From Calliopsis andreniformis (Eukaryota > Arthropoda > Insecta > Hymenoptera > Andrenidae), in contig NW_027480494.1 of NCBI RefSeq assembly GCF_051401765.1, positions 248,001 to 312,000 of the forward strand: a DNA stretch of 64,000 nucleotides, written 5' to 3'. Below are positions 39,201 to 50,820 of this stretch, in pieces. The stretch's first letter is position 1, and each line of letters begins with the position of its first letter. The translations under genes and the position numbers were made by a program. The notes below the pieces were generated by a model. That model searched no databases. It saw nothing but the letters and a program-made list of their open reading frames with translations, and was not told the origin of the DNA.

Positions 39201-41470
39201 CCAAAACCATAGCCATAGCAGCCATAGCCAAAGACATAGCCATAGCAGCGATGGCCATAGCCATAGCCATAGCAGCCATAGCCATAGCCATAGCAGCCAT
39301 AGCCATAGCCATAGCAGCCATAGCCATAGCCATAGCAGCCATAGCCATAGACATAGCCATAGCCGCCAAAACCATAGCCATAGCAGTCATAGCCATAGCC
39401 ATAGCCATAGCAGCCATAGCCATAGCCATAGCCATAGCCATAGCAGCCATAGCCATTGCCATAGCAGCCATAGCCATAGCCATAGCAGACATAGCCACAG
39501 CCATAGCAGACATAACCACAGCCATAGCAGCCATAGCCATAGCCATAGCAGCCATAGCCATCGCCATAGCCTTAGCAGCAATAGCCATAGTCATAGCCAT
39601 AGCCATAGCAGCTATAGCCATAGCCATAGCCATAGCAGCCACAGCCGTAGCCATAGCAGCCATAGCCATAGCCATAGCAGCCATAGTAGACATAGCCATA
39701 GCCATAGCAGCCATAACCACAGCCATAGCGGCCATAGCCATAGCCATAGCAGCCAGAGCCATAGCAGCCAGAGCCAGAGCCACAGCAGCCGTAGACATAG
39801 CCATAGCCTTAGCAGCCATAGACATAATCATAGCCATAGCAGCCATAGCCATAGCCACAGCAGCCACAGCCATGGCCATAGTAGCCAAAGCCATAGCCAT
39901 AGCCATAGCAGCCATAGCCACAGTCATAGCAGCCATAGCCATAGCCATAGCAGCCAGAGCCAGAGCCACAGCAGCCGTAGACGTAGCCATAGCCTTGGCA
40001 GCCATAGACATAACCATGGCCATAGCCGCCATAGCCATAGCCATAGCAGCCATAGCCATAGCCATAGCAGCCGTAGCGATAGCCATAGCAGCCATAGGCA
40101 TACCCATAGCAGCCGGAGCCAGAACCACTGCAGCCGTAGACATAGCCATAGCCTTAGCAGCCATAGCCATAGCCATAGCCATAGCAGCCATAGCCATAGC
40201 CATAGCAGCCATACCAATGGCCATAGTAGCCAAAGCCGTAGCCATAGCAGCCATAGCCATAGCCATATCCATAGCGGCCATAGCCATAGCCATAGCAGTC
40301 ATAGCCATAGCCATAGCCATAGCAGCCATGGCCATAGCCATAGCCATAGCAGCCATAGCCATAGCCATAGCAGCCATAGCCATAGCCATAGCAGACATAG
40401 CCACAGCCATAGCAGCCATAGCCATAGCCATAGCTGCCATAGGCATAGCCATACCCATAGCAGCCATTGACATAGCCATAGCAGTCATAGCCATAGCCAT
40501 AGCCATAACAGCCATAGCCATAGCCATAGCCATAGCAGCCATAGCCATAGCCATAGCAGCCATAGCAATAGCCATAGCAGCCATAACCACAGCCATAGCA
40601 GCCATAGCCATAGCCATAGCAGCCATAGTCATAGCCACAGCCACAGCAGCCATAGCCATAACCGTAGCAGCCATAGCCATAGCCATAGCAGACATAACCA
40701 CAGCCACAGCAGCTATAGCCATAGCCATAGCAGCCATAGCCGTAACCATAGCTATAGTAGCCATAGCCATAGCAGCCATAGCCATATCCATAGCAGCCAG
40801 AGCCAGAGCCACAGCAGCCGTAGACATAGCCATAGCAGCCATAGCCATAGCCATAGCAGCCATAGCCATAGCCATAGCTGACATAGTCATAACCATAGCC
40901 ATAGCAGCCATAGCCATAGCCATAGCAGCCATAGTCGTAGCCATAGCAGCCATAGCCATAGCCATTGCAGCCATAGCCATAGCCATAGCAGCCATAGCGA
41001 TAGCCGTAGCAGCCGTAGGCATAGCCATAGCAGCCATAGCTATATCCATAGCAGACACACACATAGGCACAGCCATAGCAGCCATAATCATAGCCATAGC
41101 CATAGCAGCCATAGCCATGGCCATAGTAGCCAAAGCCATAGCCATAGCAGCCATATCCGTAGACATAGCCATAGCAGCCATAGCCATAGCCACAGCCATA
41201 GCCATTGCCATAGCAGCCATAGCCATAGCCATAGCAGCCATAGCCATAGGCATAGCAGCCATAGCCATAGCCATAGCAGCCATAGCCATAGCCATAGCAG
41301 TCATAGCTATAGCCATAGCCATAGCAGCCATAGCCATAGCCATAGCCATAGCAGCCACAGCCATAGCCATAGCAGCCATAGCCATAGCCATACCCATAGC
41401 AGCCATAGACATAGCCATAGCCGTCATAGCCATAGCCACAGCCATAGCAGCCATAGCCATAGCCATAGCC
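36300..41470. repeat. 6,890-bp tandem duplication, unit 2, with three internal losses
   Basis: Offsets to unit 1 fall in steps from left to right: 6,890 up to about 39,509, 6,560 from 39,511, 6,242 from 39,711 and 6,011 from about 39,921. Unit 2 therefore lacks 330, 318 and 231 bp within about 410 bp of its own sequence. All three losses are multiples of three. Elsewhere the units are nearly identical: over the first 3 kb I noted about five substitutions, for example near 31,073/37,963 and 31,354/38,244. Confidence 0.85.
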
Positions 41471-42399
41471 ATAGCAGCCATACCCATAGCCATAGCAGCC
41501 ATAGCCATAGCCATAGCAGCCATAACCACAGCCATAGCAGCCATAGCCATAGCCATAGCAGCCATAGCCATAGCCATAGCAGCCAGAGCCAGAGCCACAG
41601 CAGCCGTAGACATAGCCATAGCAGCCATAGCCATAGCCATAGCAGCCATAGCCATAGCCATAGCTGACATAGACATAACCATAGCCATAGCAGCCATAGC
41701 TATAGCCATAGCTGCCATAGCCATGGCCATAGTAGCCAAAGCCATAGCCATAGCAGCCATTGCCATAGCCATAGACATAGACTTAGCCATAGCAGCCATA
41801 TCCATAGCCATAGCCATAGCCATAGCAGCCATAGCCATAGCCGTAGCAGCCATAGCCATAGCCATAGCAGCCATAGCAGCCATAGCGATAGCCATAGCAG
41901 CCATAGGCATACCCATAGCAGCCGGAGCCAGAGCCACAGCAGCCGTAGACATAGCCATAGCCTTAGCATTCATAGCCATAACCATAGCCATAGCAGCCAT
42001 AGCCATAGCCATAGCAGCCATAGCGATAGCCATAGCAGCCATAGCCATAGCCATAGCAGTCATAGCCATAGCCATAGCCATAACAGCCATAGCCATAGCA
42101 GCCATAGCCATAGCCATAGCCATAGCCGTAGCAGCCATAGCCATAGCCATAGCAGCCATAGCCATAGCCATAGCCATAGCAGCCATAGCCATAACCATAG
42201 CAGCCATAGCCATAGCCATACCCATTGCAGCCATAGCCATAGCCATAGCCGTCATAGCCATAGCCACAGCCATAGCAGCCATAGCCATAGCCATAGCCAT
42301 AGCAACCATAGCCATAGCCATAGCAGCCATAGCCACAGCCATAGCAGCCATAGCCATAGCCATAGCAGCCAGAGCCAGAGCCACAGCAGCCGTAGTCAT
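41471..42399. repeat. Satellite between the 6,890-bp pair and the right-hand mosaic
   Basis: Resembles the 3,470-4,260 region: CCATGGCCATAG near 41,722, GCCGGAGCC near 41,921 and TTAGCATTC near 41,962 occur in the same order as at about 3,469, 3,662 and 3,704. It contains no gene. Confidence 0.6.
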
Positions 42400-45300
42400 A
42401 GCCATAGCCTTAGCAGCCATACACAGAACCATAGCCATAGCAGCCATAGCCATAGCCATAGCAGCCATAGTCACAGCCATAGCAGCCATAGCCACAGCCG
42501 TAGCAGCCATAGCCATAGCCATAGCAGCAATAACCATAGCCATAGCAGCCATAGCGATAGCCATAGCAGCCGTAGGCAGAGCCATAGCAGCCATAGCTAT
42601 ATCCATAGTAGACACACACATAGCCACAGGCATAGCAGCCATAATCATAGCCATAGCCATAGCAGCCAATGCCATAGCCATAGCCATAGCAGCTGTAGCC
42701 ACTGCCAAAGCGGCCATAGCCATAGCCACAGCAGCCTTAGCCATAGCCATAGCCACAGCAGCCATAGCCATAGCAGCCGCAGCCATAACCACAGCCATAG
42801 CAGCCATAGCGATAACCATAGCAGCCATAGCCATAGCAGACATAACCACAGCCATAGCAGCCATAGCCACAGCCATAGCAGCCATAGCCATAGCCATAGC
42901 AGCCAGAGGCAGAGCCACAGCAGCCGTAGACATAGCCATAGCCTTAGGAGCCACAGACATAACCATAGCCATAGCAGCCATAGCCATAGCCATAGCCGCC
43001 ACAGCCATGGCCATAGTATCCAAAACCATAGCCATAGCAGGCATAGCCAAAGACATAGCCATAGCAGCCATAGCCATAGCCATAGCCATAGCAGCCATAG
43101 CCATAGCCATAGCAGACATAGCCATAGCCATAGCCATAGCAGCCGTATCCATAGCCATAGTAGCCATAGCAATAGCCATAGCACCCATAGTCGCCATAGC
43201 CATAACCTTAGCAGCCATAGCCATAGCCATAGCAGACATAGCCATAGCCATAGCCATAGCAGCCGTATCCATAGCCATAGTAGCCATAGCCATAGCCATA
43301 GCAGCCATAGCCGCCATAGCTATAGCCATAGCAGCCATAGTAGACACAGCCATAGCCATAGCAGCCATAGCCATAGTCATATCAGGCATAGCCGCAGCCA
43401 TAGCAGCCATAGCCATAGCCATAGCAGCCATAACCACAGCCATAGCAGCCATAGCCGTAGCCATAGCAGCCATAGCCATAGCCATAGCAGCCATAGCCAT
43501 AGGCGTAGCAGCCATAGCAGCCATAGCGATAGCCATAGCAGCCATAGGCATACTCATAGCAGCCGGAGCCAGAGCCACAGCAGCCGTAGGCATAGCCATA
43601 GCCTTAGGAGCCATAGACATAACCATAGCCATAGCAGCCATAGCCATAGCCATAGCTGCCATAGGCATGGCCATAGTAGCCAAAGCCATAGCCATAGCAG
43701 CCATAGCCATAGACATAGCCATAGCATCCATAGCCATAGCCATAGCCATGGCCATAGCAGCCATAGCCATACCCATAGCAGCCATAGCCATAGCCATAGC
43801 AGTCATAGCCATAGCCATAGCCATAGCCATAGCCATAGCAGCCATAGCCATAGCCGATGCAGCCATAGCCATAGCCATAGCAGCCATAGCCATCGCCATA
43901 GCCTTAGCAGCCATAGACATAATCATAGCCATAGCAGCCATAGCCATAGCCACAGCAGCCACAGCCATGGCCATAGTAGCCAAAGCCATAGCCATGGCCA
44001 TAGTAGCCAAAGCCATAGCCATTGCAGCCATAGCCATAGACATAGCCATAGCCGCCATAACCATAGCCGTAGCCATAGCCATAGCAGCCATAGCCATAGC
44101 CATAGCAGCCATACCAATGGCCATAGTAGCCAAAGCCGTAGGCATAGCAGCCATAGCCATAGCCATATCCATAGCGGCCATAGCCATAGCCATAGCAGTC
44201 ATAGACATAGCCATAGCCATAGCAGCCACAGCCATAGCCATAGCCATAGCCATAGCAGCCATAGCCATAGCCATAGCAGCCATAGCCATAGCCATAGCAG
44301 ACATAGCCACAGCCATAGCAGTCATAGCTATAGCCATAGCTGCCATAGGCATAGCCATACCCATAGCAGCCATAGACATAGCCATAGCAGTCATAGCCAT
44401 AGCCATAGCTATAGCCATAGCAGCCATAGCCATAGCCATAGCAGCCATAGCCATAGCCATAGCAGCCATAGCAATAGCCATAGCAGCCATAACCACAGCC
44501 ATAGCAGCCATAGCCATAGCCATAGCAGCCATAGCCATAGCCATAGCAGTCATAGCCATATCCATAGCAGCCAGAGCCATAGCAGCCAGAGCCAGAGCCA
44601 CAGCAGCCGTTGACATAGCCATAGCCTTAGGAGCCATAGACATAACCATAGCCATAGCAGCCATAGCCATAGCCATAGCCGCCACAGCCATGGCCATAGT
44701 ATCCAAAACCATAGCCATAGCAGCCATAGCCAAAGACATAGCCATAGCAGCCATAGCCATAGCCATAGCCATAGCCATAGCAGCCATAGCCATAGCCATA
44801 GCAGACATAGCCATAGCCATAGCCATAGCAGCCGTATCCATAGCCATAGTAGCCATAGCAATAGCCATAGCACCCATAGTCGCCATAGCCATAACCTTAG
44901 CAGCCATAGCCATAGCCATAGCAGACATAGCCATAGCCATAGCCATAGCAGCCGTATCCATAGCCATAGTAGCCATAGCCATAGCCATAGCAGCCATAGC
45001 CGCCATAGCTATAGCCATAGCAGCCATAGTAGACACAGCCATAGCCATAGCAGCCATAGCCATAGTCATATCAGGCATAGCCGCAGCCATAGCAGCCATA
45101 GCCATAGCCATAGCAGCCATAACCACAGCCATAGCAGCCATAGCCATAGCCATAGCAGCCATAGCCATAGCCATAGCAGCCATAGCCATAGGCGTAGCAG
45201 CCATAGCAGCCATAGCGATAGCCATAGCAGCCATAGGCATACTCATAGCAGCCGGAGCCAGAGCCACAGCAGCCGTAGGCATAGCCATAGCCTTAGCAGC

Positions 45301-46488
45301 CATAGCCATAGACATAGCCATAGCCGCCAAAACCATAGCCGTAGCCATAGCCATAGCAGCCATAGCCATAGCCATAGCAGCCATAGCCATAGCCATAGCA
45401 GACATAGCCACAGCCATAGCAGCCATAGCCATGGCCATAGCAGCCATAGCCATACCCATAGCAGCCATAGCCATAGCCATAGCAGTCATAGCCATAGCCA
45501 TAGCCATAGCCATAGCCATAGCAGCCGTAGCCATAGCCGATGCAGCCATAGCCATAGCCATAGCAGCCATAGCCATCGCCATAGCCTTAGCAGCAATAGC
45601 TATAGTCATAGCCATAGCCATAGCAGCTATAGCCATAGCCATAGCCATAGCAGCCATTGCCATAGCCATAGCAGCCATAACCACAGCCATAGCGGCCATA
45701 GCCATATCCATAGCAGCCAGAGCCATAGCAGCCAGAGCCAGAGCCACAGCAGCCGTAGACATAGCCATAGCCTTAGCAGCCATAGACATAATCATAGCCA
45801 TAGCAGCCATAGCCATAGCCACAGCTGCCACAGCCATGGCCATAGTAGCCAAAGCCATAGCCATGGCCATAGTAGCCAAAGCCATAGCCATTGCAGCCAT
45901 AGCCATAGACATAGCCATAGCCGCCAAAACCATAGCCGTAGCCATAGCCATAGCAGCCATAGCCATAGCCATAGCAGCCATACCAATGGCCATAGTAGCC
46001 AAAGCCGTAGGCATAGCAGCCATAGCCATAGCCATATCCATAGCGGCCATAGCCATAGCCATAGCAGTCATAGCCATAGCCATAGCCATAGCAGCCACAG
46101 CCATAGCCATAGCCATAGCCATAGCAGCCATAGCCATAGCCATAGCAGCCATAGCCATAGCCATAGCAGACATAGCCACAGCCATAGCAGCCATAGCCAT
46201 AGCCATAGCTGCCATAGGCTCAGCCATACCCATAGCAGCCATAGACATAGCCATAGCAGTCATAGCCATAGCCATAGCTATAGCCATAGCAGCCATAGCC
46301 ATAGCCATAGCAGCCATAGCCATAGCCATAGCAGCCATAGCAATAGCCATAGCAGCCATAACCACAGCCATAGCAGCCATAGCCATAGCCATAGCAGCCA
46401 TAGCCATAGCCATAGCAGTCATAGCCATAGACATAGCCATAGCAGCTATAGCCATAGCCATAGCCATAGCAGACATAGCCATAGCCAT
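42400..46488. repeat. Right-hand mosaic, first part, with two X-core copies
   Basis: Starts with the ACACAGAACC landmark (42,421), the first of four in the window (48,091, 57,268 and 62,284 follow). A CCATGG-TATCCAAAACC block at 43,005 recurs at 44,688 (offset 1,683), and the X core TCAGGCATAG at 43,382 recurs at 45,071 (offset 1,689). A related core lies at 51,851, a further 6,780 bp on. All offsets are multiples of three. No gene or unique sequence is present. Confidence 0.7.
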
Positions 46489-47682
46489 AGCAGCCATAGC
46501 CATAGCCATACCAATAGCAGCCATAGCCATAGCCATAGCAATCATGGCCATAGCCAGAGACAAAGCAGCCATAGTCATAGCCACAGCCACAGCAGCCATA
46601 GCCATACCCATAGCAGCCATAGCCATAGCCATAGCAGACATAACCACAGCCATAGCAGCCATAGCCATAGCCATAGCTGCCATAGGCATGGCCATAGTAG
46701 CCAAAGCCATAGCCATAGCAGCCATAGCCATAGACATAGCCATAGCATCCATAGCCATAGCCATAGCCATGGCCATAGCAGCCATAGCCATACCCATAGC
46801 AGCCATAGCCATAGCCATAGCAATCATAGCCATAGCCATAGCCATAGCCATAGCCAGAGCCATAGCAGCCATAGCCATAGCCGATGCAGCCATAGCCATA
46901 GCCATAGCAGCCATAGCCGTAGCCATAGCAGCCATAGCCATAGCCAATGCAGCCATAACCATAGCCATAGCATCCATAGCGATAGCCATAGCAGCCGTAG
47001 GCAGAGCCATAGCAACCATAGCTATATCCATAGCAGACACACACATAGCCACAGCCATAGCAGCCATAATCATAGCCATAGCCATAGCAGCCATAGCCAT
47101 AGCCATACCAATAGCAGCCATAGCCATAGCCATAGCAATCATGGCCATAGCCAGAGACAAAGCAGCCATAGTCATAGCCACAGCCATAGCAGCCATAGCC
47201 ATACCCATAGCAGCCATAGCCATAGCCATAGCAGACATAACCACAGCCATAGCAGCCATAGCCATAGCCATAGCTGCCATAGGCATGGCCATAGTAGCCA
47301 AAGCCATAGCCATAGCAGCCATAGCCATAGACATAGCCATAGCATCCATAGCCATAGCCATAGCCATGGCCATAGCAGCCATAGCCATACCCATAGCAGC
47401 CATAGCCATAGCCATAGCAATCATAGCCATAGCCATAGCCATAGCCATAGCCAGAGCCATAGCAGCCATAGCCATAGCCGATGCAGCCATAGCCATAGCC
47501 ATAGCAGCCATAGCCGTAGCCATAGCAGCCATAGCCATAGCCAATGCAGCCATAACCATAGCCATAGCATCCATAGCGATAGCCATAGCAGCCGTAGGCA
47601 GAGCCATAGCAACCATAGCTATATCCATAGCAGACACACACATAGCCACAGCCATAGCAGCCATAATCATAGCCATAGCCAT
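46489..47682. repeat. Tandem duplication, period 597 bp
   Basis: CCAATAGCAG at 46,511 and 47,108 and two long runs of identical words (46,575-47,015 and 47,172-47,612) give offset 597. Units are about 46,489-47,085 and 47,086-47,682. They differ by very few bases, for example CCACAGCAGCC near 46,587 versus CCATAGCAGCC near 47,184. The same block, single, recurs near 52,740-53,250 and 58,400-58,830. Confidence 0.85.
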
Positions 47683-47886
47683 AGCAGCCAATGCCATAGC
47701 CATAGCCATAGCAGCTGTAGCCATTGCCAAAGCGGCCATAGCCATAGCCATAGCAGCCATAGCAATAGCCATAGGAGCCATAACCACAGCCATAGCAGCC
47801 ATAATCATAGCCATAGCCATAGCAGCCAATGCCATAGCCATAGCCATAGCAGCTGTAGCCATTGCCAAAGCGGCCATAGCCATAGC
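47661..47886. repeat. Short tandem duplication, period 138 bp
   Basis: CCATAATCAT at 47,661 and 47,799 is followed both times by GCCAATGCC, GCAGCTGTAGCC and AAAGCGGCC. The second unit is partial and diverges near 47,886. 138 is 46 triplets. Confidence 0.8.
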
Positions 47887-50284
47887 CACAGCAGCCTTAG
47901 CCATAGCCATACCCATAGCAGACATAGCCATAGCCATAGCAGCCATAGCCATAGCCATAGCAGCCATAACCATAGCCATAGCAGTTATAGCCATAGACAT
48001 AGCCATAGCAGCCATAGCCATAGCCATAGCCATAGCAGACATAGCGATAGCCGTAGCAGCCGTAGTCATAGCCATAGCCTTAGCAGCCATACACAGAACC
48101 ATAGCCATAGCAGCCATAGCCATAGCCATAGCAGCCATAGTCACAGCCATAGCAGCCATAGCCACAGCCGTAGCAGCCATAGCCATAGCCATAGCAGCCA
48201 TAACCATAGCCATAGCAGCCATAGCGATAGCCATAGCAGCCGTAGGCAGAGCCATAGCAGCCATAGCTATATCCATAGTAGACACACACATAGCCACAGA
48301 CATAGCAGCCATAATCATAGCCATAGCCATAGCAGCCAACGCCATAGCCATAGCCATAGCAGCTGTAGCCACTGCCAAAGCGGCCATAGCCATAGCCACA
48401 GCAGCCTTAGCCATAGCCATAGCCACAGCAGCCATAGCCATAGCAGCCGCAGCCATAGCCACAGCCATAGCAGCCGTAGCCATAACCATAGCAGCCATAG
48501 CCATAGCAGACATAACCACAGCCATAGCAGCCATAGCCACAGCCATAGCAGACATAGCCATAGCCATAGCAGCCATAGCCATAGACATAGCCATAGCATC
48601 CATAGCCATAGCCATAGCCATGGCCATAGCAGCCATAGCCATACCCATAGCAGCCATAGCCATAGCCATAGCAATCATAGCCATAGCCATAGCCATAGCC
48701 ATAGCCATAGCCATATCAGCCATAGCCATAGCCGATGCAGCCATAGCCATAGCCATAGCAGCCATAGCCGTAGCCATAGCAGCCATAGCCATAGCCAATG
48801 CAGCCATAACCATAGCCATAGCATCCATAGCGGTAGCCATGGCAGCTGTAGGCAGAGCCATAGCAACCATAGCTATATCCATAGCAGACACACACATAGC
48901 CACAGCCATAGCAGCCATAATCATAGCCATAGCCATAGCAGCCAATGCCATAGCCATAGCCATAGCAGCTGTAGCCATTGCCAAAGCGGCCATAGCCATA
49001 GCCATAGCAGCCATAGCAATAGCCATAGCAGCCATAACCACAGCCATAGCAGCCATAGCCATAGTCATAGCAGCCATAGCCATAGCCATAGCAGTCATAG
49101 CCATAGACATAGCCATAGCAGCTATAGCCATAGCCATAGCCATAGCAGACATAGCCATAGCCATAGCAGCCATAGCCATAACCATACCCATAGCAGCCAT
49201 AGCCATAGCCATAGCAATCATGGCCATAGCCAGAGACAAAGCAGCCATAGCCATAGCCACAGCCATAGCAGCCATAGCCATAACCATAGCAGCCATAGCC
49301 ATAGCCATAGCAGACATAACCACAGCCATAGCAGCCATAGCCATAGCCATAGCTGCCATAGGCATGGCCATAGTAGCCAAAGCCATAGCCATAGCAGCCA
49401 TAGCCATAGACATAGCAGTCATAGCCATAGCCATAGCTATAGCCATAGCCATAGCAGCCATAGCCATAGCCGATGCAGCCATAGCCATAGCCATAGCAGC
49501 CATAGCCGTAGCCATAGCAGCCACAGCCATAGCCAATGCAGCCATAACCATAGCCATAGCATCCATAGCGATAGCCATAGCAGCTGTAGCCATTGCCAAA
49601 GCGGCCATAGCCATAGCCACAGCAGCCTTAGCCATAGCCATACCCATAGCAGACATAGCCATAGCCATAGCCATAGCAGCCTTGGCCGTAGCCATAGTCA
49701 TAGCAGACATAGCCATAGCCATAGCCATAGCAGCCATAGCCATAGCCATAGCAGCCGTAGCCATAGCAGCCGCAGCCATAGCCATAGCCATAGCAGCCAT
49801 TGCCATAGCCATTGCAGCCATAACCACAGCCATAGCAGCCATAGCCATAGCCATAGCAGCCATAGGCATATCCATAGCAGCGAGAGCCAGAGCCGCAGTA
49901 GCCGTAGAGATAGCCATATCCTTAGCAGCCATAGACATAACCATAGCCATAGCAGCCATAGCTATAGCCATAGCTGCCATAGCCATGGCCATAGTAGCCA
50001 AAGCCATAGCCATAGCAGCCATAGCCATAGACATAGACATAGCCATAGCAGCCATAGCCATAGCCATAGCCATAGCCATAGCAGTCATAGGCATACCCAT
50101 AGCAGCCGGAGCCAGTGCCACAGCAGCCGTAGACATAGCCATAGCCTTAGCATTCATAGCCATAACCATAGCCACAGCAGCCATAGCCATAGCCATAGCA
50201 GTCATAGCTATAGCCATAGCCATAGCAGCCATAGCCATAGCCATAGCCATAGCAGCCATAGCCATAGGCATAGCAGACATAGCC
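47887..50284. repeat. Right-hand mosaic, second part
   Basis: Contains the second ACACAGAACC landmark (48,091), whose block to about 48,870 matches 57,257-58,043 at offset 9,177. It also holds CTTGGCCGTAG at 49,681 and the CGAGAGCC word at 49,881, which recur at 54,919 and 54,051. TTAGCATTC near 50,147 links it to the 3.7-kb block family. There is no gene. Confidence 0.65.
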
Positions 50285-50820
50285 ATAGCCATACCCATAG
50301 CAGCAATAGCCATAGCCACAGCCGTCATAGCCATAGCCACAGCCATAGCAGCCATAGCCATAGCCATAGCCATAGCAGCCATAGCCATAGCCATAGCAGC
50401 CATAGCAATAGCCATAGCAGCCATAACCACAGCCATAGCAGCCATAGCCATAGCCATAGCAGCCATAGCCATAGCCATAGCAGCCAGAGCCAGAGCCACA
50501 GCAGCCGTAGACATAGCCATAGCCTTGGCAGCCATAGACATAACCATGGCCATAGCAGCCATAGCCATAGCCATAGCAGCCATAGCCATAGCCATAGCAG
50601 CCGTAGCGATAGCCATAGCAGCCATAGGCATACCCATAGCAGCCGGAGCCAGAGCCACTGCAGCCGTAGACATAGCCATAGCCTTAGCAGGCATAGCCAT
50701 AGCCATAGCCATAGCAGCCATAGCCATAGCCATAGCAGCCATACCAATGGCCATAGTAGCCAAAGCCGTAGCCATAGCAGCCATAGCCATAGCCATATCC
50801 ATAGCGGCCATAGCCATAGC
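50285..50820. repeat. Block duplicated at 56,108-56,643 (offset 5,823)
   Basis: The run of words from 50,325 to 50,747 matches 56,148-56,570 almost base for base: CTTGGCAGCC with an ACCATGG block, GCCGGAGCC, CACTGCAGCC, TTAGCAGGCATAG and ACCAATGG in the same order. The TTAGCAGGC variant near 50,684 and 56,507 is specific to this pair among the copies I compared. Offset 5,823 is a multiple of three. Confidence 0.8.
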
